Assembly (NCBI GenBank): GCA_034687125.1
Contig: JAQGBZ010000102.1
Location: 1 to 64,000, forward strand
Direction: 5' to 3'
Origin: Neelides folsomi
Taxonomy: Eukaryota; Arthropoda; Collembola; Neelipleona; Neelidae
Length of the DNA stretch: 64,000 bases
Shown: piece by piece, positions 26,421-38,254 of the stretch
Numbering within the stretch: the stretch's first letter is position 1
Layout of the letters: each line of letters begins with the position of its first letter
Made by a program: the position numbers and the translations under genes
The notes under the pieces: model-generated
What the model was told of the DNA's origin: nothing
The model's database searches: none
Seen by the model: only the letters and a program-made list of their open reading frames with translations

Positions 26421-27736
26421 CTATTTAACATTGTAATTAACCATTTTCTTCGAATTTCTTATATAAGACATGAGAAAGAGAAGTGTACAAGAGGAGGAAA
26501 GAACTGAAAAAATCGGAGTGAGGAAAAAACGACCGTTGTACAACCTGTAAAGACTAGTGAGACACTGAAAACAACAAAAAATAATCCATTTTAAACCCAA
26601 ATGAGATTTTTGATAAACTCCCAATCATCCACATTATTTCTTTTTATTTAATCCCAATCAAATAATTAAATAATTGGGGCATACATTTTTTAAAAACCTG
26701 TACCCCCATCTAGAAGTGTTAATTTTAATTATAAAGTTTTAACTATTAACACGAAGTGGAGGCATAAATTGTTTTACAATGCCCCATAAAACTCAAATTA
26801 TTTCATGAATAAATAAATAAAACGTTCAAACCATCGTCACGTTGTAAAAGAGTTCGAAAAAGGCCCAACGTCCCAAAATGAAAGTGTAAACTCTAAAAGC
26901 TTCTTTTAATCTGAGAAATCTCCGCTCGAAGTTTCCGTGTTTTATATTGGCTTTGTTGGCGCTTGACACGGACGCTGGAGATCTCGGACAGAGTCTCTTC
27001 CTCATTTGGGCCCCCAAATGAATCATTTTCTCCTCAAGGATTTGTCCAATAAAGAACATGAAGCCAATCGGGAAAATAATTGCATCAAAAGTAAGGAAAT
27101 CGCTAAAACACCAACTAATGAAAGTCAAATAGCTATTTTTGGGGAAAATCTCTGCAAAGTTGGTGTCAATTAAATTATAATAATTCCATTTGCAAATAAG
27201 CCACATTGAGCTCATAAGGACGGTCAGAGTGAAAAAAGAGAAAAATTTAACTTTAACTTGGGAATTGTCTAAAAGTTTAATTAAGTAGATAATTGACGGT
27301 GCAATTGCAATAGAATTGAATCTAAAATAGAAAAATTTATTTGTAAAAATAACCTATCCCATACTTAACTTGACCAAGAATTAAATATATAATTATTTAC
27401 CTTAAAAGAATAGATGCAGTATTAGAAATCATTTGATGTGTGTAATGAACAATTTGGTCCGACAAAGAGATGTTTTTATCTTTTCCAACCGCGATAATAA
27501 CTGAGAGATTCAAAAAGTCGGTTTATTAGATTTTAATAATTTATATTTATTTATTTATAATTTTTACTACCATCCATGAACAAGACGATAATTAATAATG
27601 TGGCACCACAAGTGTAAATTGTAATAGGGCTAAAGATTGAAAATATCCATTGATTTTTAAACATTGCAGGGAAGCAGGCACCAATTTGTCCAAATCTCAA
27701 CCATAAAGTTAAAGCATCTAACTTAAGCCTAAACAT
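26421..27736 (-). CDS. Gustatory receptor-like seven-transmembrane protein
   Basis: Four exons, 27736-27571, 27500-27401, 27321-26832 and 26564-26421, phases 1, 2, 0; 299 aa. The order is MFRLKLDALTLWLRFGQIGA, a hydrophobic segment (SPITIYTCGATLLIIVLF), IVHYTHQMISNTASILLR, two more hydrophobic stretches (FFSFFTLTVLMSSMWLICKW and FDAIIFPIGFMFFIGQIL), a charged loop (RRFLRLKEAFRVYTFILG) and a final hydrophobic exon ending NSKKMVNYNVK. The pattern fits arthropod 7tm_7 chemoreceptors, ligand-gated cation channels of sensory neurons. At 299 aa it is short for the family (usually 350-450), and the third donor (ATG|GTTTGA) is weak, so an exon may be missing or the gene may be degenerating. The ligand is unknown. 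Confidence 0.55.
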
Positions 27737-28536
27737 TATAAAATCTTCATAATATTTTAACTTTTATGGTATTTATAAATATATTGAGACCACCAAAGAC
27801 AAAAAAGGAAATATTCTTATTTTATACACAATGCACATTATTGCAGACAACATTGAGCTTATTCTTGTTAATTGCACATGGTTAAATTAAATTGTTTATT
27901 AAATGTAAATTCATCTACGACGTACTTCATCTTCAGGTGTCACTTCACAATATTGTTATTTGTGTAATTTCCTCAATTAAATAAATTAAATTGTGTTTGG
28001 GAAAATCGCTATATTAAATGATTAAGGTATATTTCATTCTGAATTCTGATGGTCATTCGGTCATTGTGTCGAGGATCTATTTACATTTAATTTGATAAAG
28101 TGAGGAAAGCGCACTATTACCATCACCCACTTAACTCATTCTTTGATTAGTATGCTTTATGAAAAGTTAAACAAACATTATTTATTATAGCTATTTTTAT
28201 TTAAAAGACTAACATTGAATTTGAATCTTTGATCCATGGATAAGACCCATTTGAATTTATTTTGAGTATATTAGGGTGCGATTAAAAATATGTCAAATTG
28301 TTAAAGATTAAGTTTTAATTGCTGTTAACAATCATGCAGGATGAATACTTAATTATTATAGTAGTAAGTTAGTATTAATCTGAATTAAATTATCATTGTG
28401 TTCAATGTGTATTAAAGCCGTAGTCTAAAATACTTTTATTCATTTGTACTATTGGAATAATGGATTTATGCAATTCTGCAATTAAGAACGTTGAACAATT
28501 TCTCGTATTTTGCATTATTAATTTCCCGGCATATTT
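27737..28536. other. Intergenic, nothing recognised
   Basis: AT-rich. It was searched for an extra 3' exon of the OSBP-like gene; none was found. A plus-strand ORF at 28460-28678 is antisense to that gene's last exon. Confidence 0.4.
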
Positions 28537-31500
28537 TCATCGTCTCACCCACAAGTCCCCATCGGAAGTAAAGAAAGTTGGAACGTGTTCCTCTCCTGTG
28601 GATCGTCTAATTCGCTGCTCTTCTTCTGCAATCAACAACATTTTTAAATTATTGATTGAAAAATACAGTTTTTTGTAATTTGTTTTACCAAGTCGGGTTT
28701 TTGCAACTTGAGCTTCTTCTAATTTCCCCTCTTCTAATAAACGAATATCCAGACGGTTCCTATAATAAAAAATACCATTTTTTAAATTTTATTATTTAAA
28801 CATAATAAATCTCACCTTGAATCCGTAAGCGCATATTCGACCCCAGGAATGAGTTCATTGAGTGAAATAGCAAAAGGAGTAAATTCGTAGTAAGCGGAAA
28901 TTTCATCTAACTTTCCATTTGACTCCCAAAGGATCTTTGAATTCGGAATGATGGCTTCTTCTGTGGAGGAATCGCTGAATCCGCTCAACGATAAGGAATT
29001 GAACCTTTCAACTGCTCAATTATTCAAAAATCGATTTCTTACTCAACCCTCACAAATCTTATTCAATATTTACATTATAAATAATGAAGTATCTTACGGA
29101 TTTTCCTCGGACTCGCTCCGGGACTTTTTTTCGTATCGACTTTATCATGGACGTTAAGGGAATTCATATCTACAACGTGCAAACGCTCGTCCCATCGACC
29201 TAATATAAATACATTTTATATTATATAGTGAAGCCGAGTTTTTTAAGGAAACTTTAAAATTTATCTAAGGTTTTACAAAATATTATGAATTTAATAAAAA
29301 TTATTTGGAATTTCACTGGTTTTACCATAAAGGTAGGCGACACGAACATTCCTTAAAAACAACGAAAATTCTTTTAAATAAAATACAATAATATTAAAAG
29401 TCGGTTGTTTCAACATTGTGCTTTATTATTTGAACAACAAGCCCAAATTGATTTTACTATCAAAATACAATAACAACATCATTAATTTTTTTACCCATTT
29501 TTGACAAATCCTTCAACTCTATTTGGTTGATCCGCTTTTTGCTTAAATTTCAATTCGGCTGAAAAAGGCGTTTGTTGACTCGTAATTTCCGTTGACCCAT
29601 GAGCCGAGACGTTGAGTTTTCCCATGAGCAAGTTGTTGACCGTCCAACATGGCGGACTCCACTCGTACGTTTCTCCATAGCCAACCAAAGTCAGCCGGAC
29701 TTTCCCTATACAACCACATACAAATTGAGTACAAATTGAGCTCAATTTTCTTCCGACTCAGGTATGAGATCAATTTCAATGCACACAGGTGAGATAGAAA
29801 GTTTGGCGAAATTCTTCAAAAGTATCATTTCCATTCTTTACATGTTTCACATGCCTCATGCAAGTTTCAGATGTCTCGATTCTGTGAAGGTGAACGGGAT
29901 GAAAGGAAAACTCACCTTTTGCTTTCACCTCGATCGATTTCCCTGTGAACTTTAGCTTCGGCTCAACCCTAAAGAATTATTTAAACTAAATTATTGTTAC
30001 CATTTCAGCTTGTTATATATTTAATAATAATTGTTAAATAATGAATAATTATAATTAAAAAACAATGTAGGCAAATAACCATCCTTGAAGTGTAAAAGAT
30101 TGACCCTGAGCGTGGAAGGCTGATTTGGGCGGATGATGAGAAACCTAATTGGATTTATTGTCACTTCTCTTAAATTCATTTAATTCATTCAAAGCTCACC
30201 TGCTCCGCCTATTAAGAACAAACAACTTAATCAATATTACTCGAATTTGTATCTATTCATAAGTAAATTGCATTAGTATATATATTGGTCATGGAATTGT
30301 ATGGACAGTATGGATTTTAATGAATACTCACCAGAAATGTAACACCATCGTGCTGAAATGTGAAAGATTCTCCGAGAAGTGGATTGAATGGTTTAAAAAG
30401 TCTTTTAAAATAAACATTTAAACAATTAATATTAAATCATTAGTGTTTTAAGCAATAGGTGTAAGGGCGCATCCATCCTAGAATCCCTCGTAATGTTTTA
30501 TTTATAATATTACGGATGTACTATTTTGATCATGTAATCAATTAATATTAAAATATAAAACACTTTCTAGAAAAATTTCTTATTGTTTTGAATCATACCT
30601 TCCATGATTTGAAGAGATTGTAGAAACGACAAAAGCAGCCACGACGCCCATTCTCTCCTTTAAATCCCCACATGGAAAAACAGGAATTGAGGATTAGAAA
30701 AGGAGCTGAGAAGAATTTTAAAAAGAGGAAATATATCTTAGGAGCTTCAAAAGTCAACCCCCAAACTCACCAAGAAGATAATATATAGCACTACATCATG
30801 ACATTGGATAATTTCAATTTATTTGTTCATTATGATTATGATTATAATTGAAATATTTTTTAATATAATATAGTTACATTTTCATAAGACAAGTTCGCTA
30901 AAATGCATAATAAAACACATTATATAATAATAAGAAAATGTATTTTTATGAATATCCAGTTGCAAGACAACTCTTTATAGACTTTATGCGTTGAATTTTG
31001 TATTATCATAATAAATTGGAAAAAGAGATTGAACAATACTTTTTAAAGCATTGATTGGTTTTGGATCCAAACCGGTCAATTGAGTCATTACGATGATAAA
31101 AAATCGATCGATTTGATATTTTTACTGAATGTGAGTTTAAATGAATCTTGAGAGTGTTGATGATTAGAAATGAAATGAGCTGGAGGAATGTTAGAGACTT
31201 GGGAGGTTCTTGAACGTCATAGTTGATAGATTTATATTAAAGTTTGTAAGCTGGGAGTGTCTTTTACCTGTTCCTCCGCTGGCAGATTTCCCAGCAACAC
31301 GTTCCCATACTCAATCTGTAATACCAAGATTCCCTATTACCCATCTCCTTCTATAATCCATATCATTTCATATAGAAGCTAATATTATTATTATCCATAA
31401 TTGGTAATATGTTATACAATGTTAACAATAGCTAAAGTTAATTGGTTAACTGACCATCTCACAGAGACGTTGGAGAAAGGAAAGCGGCTCAAATAATTGG

Positions 31501-31850
31501 ATCCTTTAAAATGCAAATTCTTAGTTTTATTAAATAATTTATTAATGAATTTTAATTTTTAAAAATAAATGAATAGTAATTTTAATAGATAAAAATTGGA
31601 GTGTGAATTTTTTTATAATGTGTGTTGATGCAACTTGTAGCCTTATTCCATGCAAAAAATTCATGCTTTGTATAAAAATATGAAAATAATGGTCAAATTG
31701 TTTGATTTTAGTATTAATAAATAGAGAATAATTTGGATTAATTTACGGTAACGCTGTATGTCCCAGGTCTTTTGCTCCCCCTTTAATTAAATCCCATATT
31801 TGTGGCGGTCCGCCGGAGCGGGTGGCGGGGAGACACCTCCTACGTTCCAT
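28537..31850 (-). CDS. Oxysterol-binding protein-related protein (ORD only)
   Basis: About 13 small exons on the minus strand; start ATG 31850-31848 (MERRRCLPATRSGGPPQIWD), stop TGA 28539-28537. Exons read in order: LIKGGAKDLGHTALP, LFEPLSFLQRLCEM, ERMGVVAAFVVSTISSNHG, FKPFNPLLGESF, a 9-nt exon AEQ, VSHHPPKSAFHAQGQSF, PKLKFTGKSIEVKAK, VGYGETYEWSPPC, VEGFVKNG, VRVAYLYG, RWDERLHVVDM, ILWESNGKLDEISAYYEFTP, RNRLDIRLLEEGKLEEAQ. EQVSHHPP is the family signature and helps bind phosphoinositide. Members swap sterols or phosphatidylserine for PI4P at membrane contact sites. There is no PH domain or ankyrin repeat, so this is a short ORP, unless further 5' exons lie beyond. The end stops soon after TSDGDLWV, earlier than human OSBPL1A/2. 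Confidence 0.85.
30200..30208 (-). other. 9-nt coding microexon of the OSBP-like gene
   Basis: GCGGAGCAG (Ala-Glu-Gln) on the minus strand, directly bounded by AG upstream and GTGAGC downstream. It restores the E-Q that precedes VSHHPP in nearly all OSBP-related proteins. Both neighbouring exons are in phase 0. Confidence 0.8.
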
Positions 31851-31998
31851 AATGCCCAATCAATACATTCATCCTGCGCAGTTCCCGAATTCCCGAAGAA
31901 TGAATGAATTTCTCATCCTTGGATGCTCAGAGGGAATGAAATGAATAAACCGGTTTTGATGCCTTTACCGGGGCCAACACCCTCGTCTGCCCTTTTAT

Positions 31999-33074
31999 TC
32001 AAAGCTCCTCGAAGAAGATGATTTCATCCTCGTAGTTATCATAGGTATCGTAAATTGGGAGAATCCGCCCTCGTTCTCCGTCGTCATATTCTTCGTCCTC
32101 GTGGACGTCGTCGTCGTAATCCCCGTCCCAGCCGTCCCAACCCCATCCTTTGTTTTCGTCTTTCCAGCCCCAACCGTCCCATCCCCACCCATGATTGTGT
32201 TGATGATGATGATGTTGATGTTGTGGCTCGTGCTTCTTCTTACCACCTAGCGTGTTTTTAATTATTAGTTTACATATACAAACAAGTAATGGCAAAAAAC
32301 ATAATTGCAGTTTACATTAGCCTATGCTTTTACATGCAGAATCGGGAAATAAATAATGAAAAGGAAATAAATAAATAAAAGTCAATGAAAAATACCGAAT
32401 GAAAACCCGACACCGCCGGTGACATGAAGTCCGAAGCTCTTTTTAGGGAAAGTCCAAGATGACCATCCTTTTCCTCCTGAAGATTCACCCCAACCCTTTG
32501 GCTGCCAACCCCATCCTGTCAAATATAAAAATAATTCTAAATTAAAAACACATTCAAGATAATTTTCAAAGTACTGCGTTTTGGATTAAGGCTTTGAATG
32601 CTCAAAATTCAATAAAAAAAGTTAAAAAAGATATTATAATTTATTTTTTGATATACATAATATAGTTTAACTTTATTATTAACACACGGATTAAATAATC
32701 CAATAAGTATACAATTTAAAAAATTAAAAAATTAAAAAATAAAAGTTATAGTAAAATGGAATTGTATCTATCATGTATATCTTGTATATTGGTACACATA
32801 TTTTATATCACAAGTTCTTTTAAACATGGAGAAAATGTCAGGTAATGTTTAAGCGTTCCAAAAGGAACAAACGTTCCAAAGACAAGCAGTGGAAAAATGA
32901 ATGACCTTTATGTCTTGGAGCCCATCCCTTGTGTTTCTTCACCACGTGTACTTTCCCGAACTGTGATGGATGCCAGGCTTTTGAGAAGAATATTTTTGGC
33001 TGTCTCGTTTCGGCATCCACCACGCCGACCACGACGGCCGCAAGGAGGAGAGAAAGCAACGTTGTGGTCCTCAT
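31999..33074 (-). CDS. Secreted Gly/Trp/His-rich acidic-tailed protein
   Basis: Three exons, 33074-32906, 32515-32396 and 32246-31999, each joined in phase 1; 178 aa. Start ATG 33074-33072: MRTTTLLSLLLAAVVVGVVDA is a clear signal peptide. The mature protein has a basic part (KVHVVKKHKGWAPRHK), a Gly/Trp part (GWGWQPKGWGESSGGKGWSS), a short ordinary stretch (FGLHVTGGVGFSFGGKKKHE), a His/Gln run (HQHHHHQHNH), GWGWDGWGWKDENKGWGWDG, and a very acidic Tyr-rich tail (DDDVHEDEEYDDGE). No family was recognised; composition suggests a cuticle, silk-like or metal-binding extracellular protein. The stop lies 148 bp before the start of the OSBP-like gene on the same strand. It starts 180 bp from the divergent mucin-like gene. 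Confidence 0.65.
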
Positions 33075-33254
33075 CAATGGTTCAAGTTTGACTGCGAGTA
33101 GTGGTGGTGCAGGGGTTGTCTCAACCAGCGTGGTGGTCGGGGAGGGTAGCAGGAGGTCGGGGGTGAGTTGATTGGAGGTGAGTTGGGGCCACTGGGCCGC
33201 CAACGGGACTCTGCAACCAAGAAGTTCTTCAGTCACCTCCTGTTCACCCTGGAG
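33075..33254. promoter_or_regulatory. 180-bp divergent promoter region
   Basis: All the DNA between two opposed start codons (33074 minus, 33255 plus). It is clearly richer in GC than its surroundings and has no obvious TATA box, as in many bidirectional promoters. Both genes encode secreted low-complexity proteins, so shared control is plausible. Confidence 0.5.
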
Positions 33255-36200
33255 ATGAGACTCTTTACGACGTTACTCCTCACGGCGGCCGCCGTCGCCG
33301 CCAACGACTCACCGTCAAACTCAAATCTCACATTTGGCTTCAGGTAAATTTTTAAACCCAAATTAAATAAATACCGCCTTCAAACCGCCCCCATTTAAAA
33401 CTGTACTTATCGTATTAATTAATAGCAGGATTAATTTGATGAGTATTAAATTGATAGGCCGCTCTACGCCCATGACGCACAGTTCGTTTCGTTCACTACG
33501 GAGGCGTCGATGCATCAACCGCACCCGCCGTTGAATCCAATCAGGAATCTTCTCAATTCCATTTTCAGGTGAGTGGATTAATTGGTCTGATTTTAAAAGT
33601 AGATTAAATTTAATTGTTACAAAATGGGACTTATTTCGAGATTAAAAATTGACTTCCGTCAATAAAGTAAAGTAGAGATCGGACAAAGTCAAGTTCCAAA
33701 CTCGTTCGAGGAGATTAAAATGTTTTATCTAAATGTACTGTTAGCGCGTCTCCTGTTTGCGAGAGACACTTTGGAATAAGTGGGTTGCCGGAGGACTTTG
33801 AGGGTCCAAAAAGAAATGCCAATTGAAGGTGACCCAATTGGCCCCACCGCAGACGATGGAGAAGAGATAGGGAATTGGGAATGATAGGATTCGTACGGCG
33901 ATTTATGCGCCAGAGGCAATTCTGCTCCCGTTTCATTCATTCTGCATTCTTTGCAAATCTCCTCATTCTCCCACCATCCTATTACACATTGTGGAAGTCC
34001 AGACTTTGATTCACTCGTTTGGAATTTTTATTAATTTAATTATAATTAATTATAAATTATTATTTCTTAGATATCTCTTCATCGGTTAGGTTAATGAGAA
34101 AATGACACTGCCATTGAACTTGTAGGGAAAGTGTGCGAATTTAAATGGGAGAGTGAAAGATTGAATCATTTTGTGTGACTCAAACTTAAGGTTTGTATGT
34201 GATGAGTTTATTGGGTCATTAACGTCCTGAGAATTCCATTCTACTTTACAGGAGGATTTCTGCATTGAGGGAAATGGCGATGAAAAGATTAAATATGAGA
34301 ATTTTTGGCGTTTCCTTATGATAATGAATACAAGAGTCCGTCGTCGTCACGAGATTCCTAACCGTTCCACTCAACTTATTCATTCCTTGACACATTGTAG
34401 AGATTCAATGTTGGGGAGATTAAAATGGGTTGAGAGCGGTATAGAGACTTGCCTTAACTTTACGTAATCTCTGTATAATAGCCGCTTCTATGCACTTGAG
34501 ATTCATCTCCACTCGAGATCATGTAAGAAGATCTCCAAACTTGTTCCTCCACAGTCTTTAACTCCCACAATCTCAAATACAATCTTCCTTGTTGGCCAAA
34601 CGTGGAGTTCACACGTTTCTCCTTTCATAGATACAAATATTTAATACTCTTTAACAAAATTAATTTTATAGACGCTTAAGGATTGTGAACAAATCTACTT
34701 AAAATATCAGAATTATTTAATTCCAACATTTTTAAAATAATAATTAAATGGATTTTTGGTTAATTAATATTTCATTACAATTTTCAGACCAGGACCAATG
34801 AGGAGAGCTCAACTTCCTGTTGGACCACAACCACACTACACTGTCCCACATCCCAATGTATGTTAAATCCTTTTTGCTTCATTCAACCGCAGCTCTCTCA
34901 TTAGTGTCATTAGACTCATTACATTCACTACTTTTACATGGAAAAAATGAGAAAAAATCGCGACTTTGTCTTAAACACAAAGCAAAGTTTAGTCCAAAGA
35001 ACTTCACCTCTGTTTTTGTTTCAGTTGTTGACTCAGGCTCCACAACAGCAACAATTCATTCTTCCTCAGCAACGTCCGCCACATTTCCTCTCACGGTTGT
35101 TTTTGAGAAAGCGGCCGCCACCACCGCCGCCACCTCAAATGCCTTCTTCGTCCCCACCCTCACCAGCACCCAGGACGAGGAAAAGGAAAATCAGAATAAA
35201 GAAAATTGAAGCGAAGCCAAGAGAAGTTGTCGAAGTGACGCTTTCAAAGACCCTCAGTGCATCAGAGGTGAAAATTAATTAATTAAATAATTTGCTTGAT
35301 CTTTAACTTAATAGAGAGTCAGAATATTTCGATGATATTAATTTTGAACATTGAACATCAATGAATCAACTGTATAAATAATTCGCCATTTTACCATATA
35401 ATTTGGTATATTCTATATTAATATAATTTAAATTATTTCAGAACGGCGGTGAATCGCCAAGAAGGAAACGAAGCGTGGCTTATCGAATGCCAGGACTTTT
35501 CATTGACAAAGGTCCATTTTTCCTCGACAAAGACCCAGCAACTGGAGATTTGACTTATGTGGACAAACCATCAAGTAACGAAATTCGGAAGAATCCTCTT
35601 CCCATCATTATTCATTCCTACTCTTCCACCAAGATGCAAGGACAACCAAAATTGAGGAAAAAACCAGCGTTTTACAATCCGTTAAACCGAACCACTACGT
35701 TGGCTCCTCCAAGATTGCCTTCATTTTACCCGAAAGCCACTCCATCCCCGACATTCCAAACTTCAAAGCCTCAAATTGTAAGCGTGGAGTCAACGGTCTC
35801 CGTCTCAACAACCAATTCAGAGCCATCCATAATAACTGCTGAATCTGCTTCACCAACCACTACAACTTCAACAACTCCAGTCCCAACAACGACGACAACA
35901 ACAACAACTCCAAGACCAACTACAACAACAACGACCACTACAGAGGCACCAACTACAACCACCACTACGCCGACTACGACCACGACCACCACAACGACAA
36001 CTCCAGTGCCAACAACGACCACTGTGCCAACAACAGCTCAATCCTCCACCACCATCAATACAATTTCAACAAGTGAAAAAGGAGTCGAAGACGCCACTGA
36101 AACTTCATTTGAGTATTATGACTATGAAAATCCTATCAATGTGAATCCGGTCATCGCGCCAAGACCAATGGGCCCTGGCCAACATCAACAACATCAATAT

Positions 36201-38254
36201 CCATATTTCTTATATCCACCTTATGGCCATCCACCTCATTTCATGCATCCGGGACATCCGGGACATGGACAATATAATAAAATTCCATTTATGCCGATGC
36301 CCCATCCTGGACAACATGGACAACAACCACCACAATTGCCACAAGGTCCAATTGTTCAACAAGCTCCAATACAACAACATACAATTATGACAACTCAGCC
36401 AGAAGCTCCTTCAACAACGGTGAACGTTCCAACGACTCAGTCAACAACAACAACAACCACGCCAACAACAACAACGAGCACGACAACAATGTCGACTACG
36501 ACGAGACCACCAACAACTACGACAACAACAACAAGGCAAACCACAACAACTACAACAACCGTTCCAACAACTACTACGACAACGACAACTGAACCTAATG
36601 AGAGTAAAAACTCACAATCAGGGAAGATTGAAGATGAATACTACGATGATGATGTAAGTATATTATTAGTCAGAAATGAATTAAATCAATCTATAAACTC
36701 TAAACATTTAAAAGTTTAATTCAATAAAAATCCAAATGTTTAATTGGATTTTTACACACAGTATGATGTCAACGTTGAATTGAGCGACCCTGGTCCAGCG
36801 GTTGAAGTTCTTCAACTCAGAAGACCTGGGGATTCCAATGCTAATTACGATTATTTACCAAATATTCTTCCTCAGGTAAAATTGAATTTATTATTATAAT
36901 TCTACAATTCAAATGCACGAATAAGTGAAGGCTAATTTACTTACTTTAAAACATGTTAACAAAATGAGTAAAATATGAAAAAATTTCTATGCTTTTATGT
37001 AAAGTTCCGTCCAAATGCTGTTCCAGACATCATTCGTCATCAATACATCCCAGAAACTACTGTAAGAACAACAACTACAACAACTCCAACAACAACAACT
37101 TCAACCACTACGAAGAAAGCCGAGGACGAGGAATACATTGAGATTGAAATTGAAGAACCAATTCCTTCAACATCAAACATTTCATCTGTTTCCCAACCAC
37201 AACACTCTTTGAATTCAATGGTAAAAAAGTTCAAAATTAACTTTGCAACAAACAAAAACTGTTTAATTATTTCTAAATTACTTATATCTGTATTTATTCA
37301 TAATTAATTAAATTTAAGCGGCCTCCACCTCCACCACTTCCGCAACCACCTCAACGTCCATCACTCTTTAATTTCTTGTTCAACCGAGGACCAAGTCAGC
37401 GACCTCAACGACCTCCACCTGGATACTTCCAGCAGCAACAACAGCAGCAGCAACAACAACAGGCCCAACAATCCCAGCACGTGCAACAACAACTGCAACA
37501 AAATGTTCAGTCGACTCATCCTCAACAGCAACAATTTCAACAACAACACCAATTCCAGCAACAGCAACAATTTCAACAACAGCAACACTTTCTACCCCAA
37601 CAGCATCAGCAACAACAACAACCACAAACTCCAATGAACCCAGCGTTGATAGGAGGAAAGAAGGAAGATAAAAGCGACGAAGTGATCTACGTCACTGAAG
37701 AAGAATTGAAGCGAATGAAGGAAGAAGGGCTGGATGATTTCATTGAATATGATGGGTAAATAAATTATATTTAAGAAAAGGAACAATTAAAAATAATGAT
37801 TTTGTTAATTTTATTAAGATCTGCTGAACTCATTACGGCTCCACCACCAGCAGCAGAAAAACCAAGGGATTTGATCGTTAAGTCGAGTTATACTTCTGGA
37901 GGAAATGTCCCTCCACTAAAACAACAAGGTTCATCATAAGTCCGCTAAATTACTTAATTATCACAATTAACTTTAAAAGGCAAAATTAGTCTAAATGTTA
38001 AACAAGATTAAAATTGAGAAAAATGTTTTTGCAGGCTCAGTGGCAGATGTAGGAATGTGGAAAAGTGACATTCAACCTGTAGCTTTAGACGACTGTGAGT
38101 TTTCAATAATTAATTAAAAATACTCGAATAAACTTTAAAATTAAGGTATTTAACTAATAATGGATTATTAAATACAGCTATCAAGATCGTAGCACCTAAA
38201 ATGGAAAGCACCATCAAGATGAACTTTGGAGGCTTCCAACCAATGCCCTCTTAA
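33255..38254 (+). CDS. Secreted mucin-like Thr/Pro/Gln-rich protein with furin-type site
   Basis: Eleven exons: 33255-33343, 33458-33568, 34788-34857, 35025-35267, 35442-36653, 36762-36875, 37005-37220, 37319-37755, 37819-37928, 38035-38094 and 38178-38254. All phases agree, giving 912 aa. MRLFTTLLLTAAAVAA is a signal peptide. Next are Pro/Gln-rich and basic parts (RKRPPPPPPPQMPSS, RTRKRKIRIKKIEAKP), then PRRKRSVAYRMPG at the start of exon 5, a good furin-type cleavage site. Two long Thr runs (about 35850-36060 and 36410-36590) look like O-glycosylated mucin segments and flank a His/Pro/Gly/Tyr-rich block. A poly-Gln region follows (37430-37625), then an acidic, ordinary C-terminus. An extracellular-matrix, cuticle or mucus role is inferred. 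No named family was recognised. Confidence 0.75.
35850..36595 (+). repeat. Thr-codon (ACN) repeat tracts
   Basis: Two ACA/ACC/ACG/ACT-rich tracts encode TTTTTTT runs with Pro and Ser breaks, separated by a His/Pro/Gly-rich block. The synonymous codons are mixed, so it is not a pure microsatellite. The antisense reading gives only Val-rich artefacts. Confidence 0.8.
37430..37625 (+). repeat. CAA/CAG poly-Gln tract
   Basis: Mixed CAA and CAG codons encode runs of up to about 11 Gln, interrupted by Ala, Phe, His and Ser. It lies in exon 8 of the mucin-like gene. Confidence 0.85.

Noticed and set aside
28460-28678. Plus-strand 72-aa ORF
   Set aside because: Antisense to the OSBP-like C-terminal exon, which shows clear family motifs.
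35771-36022. Val-rich minus-strand ORF
   Set aside because: Pure antisense of the Thr-codon repeat.
37361-37634. Leu- and Val/Ala-rich minus-strand ORFs
   Set aside because: Antisense shadows of the poly-Gln tract.
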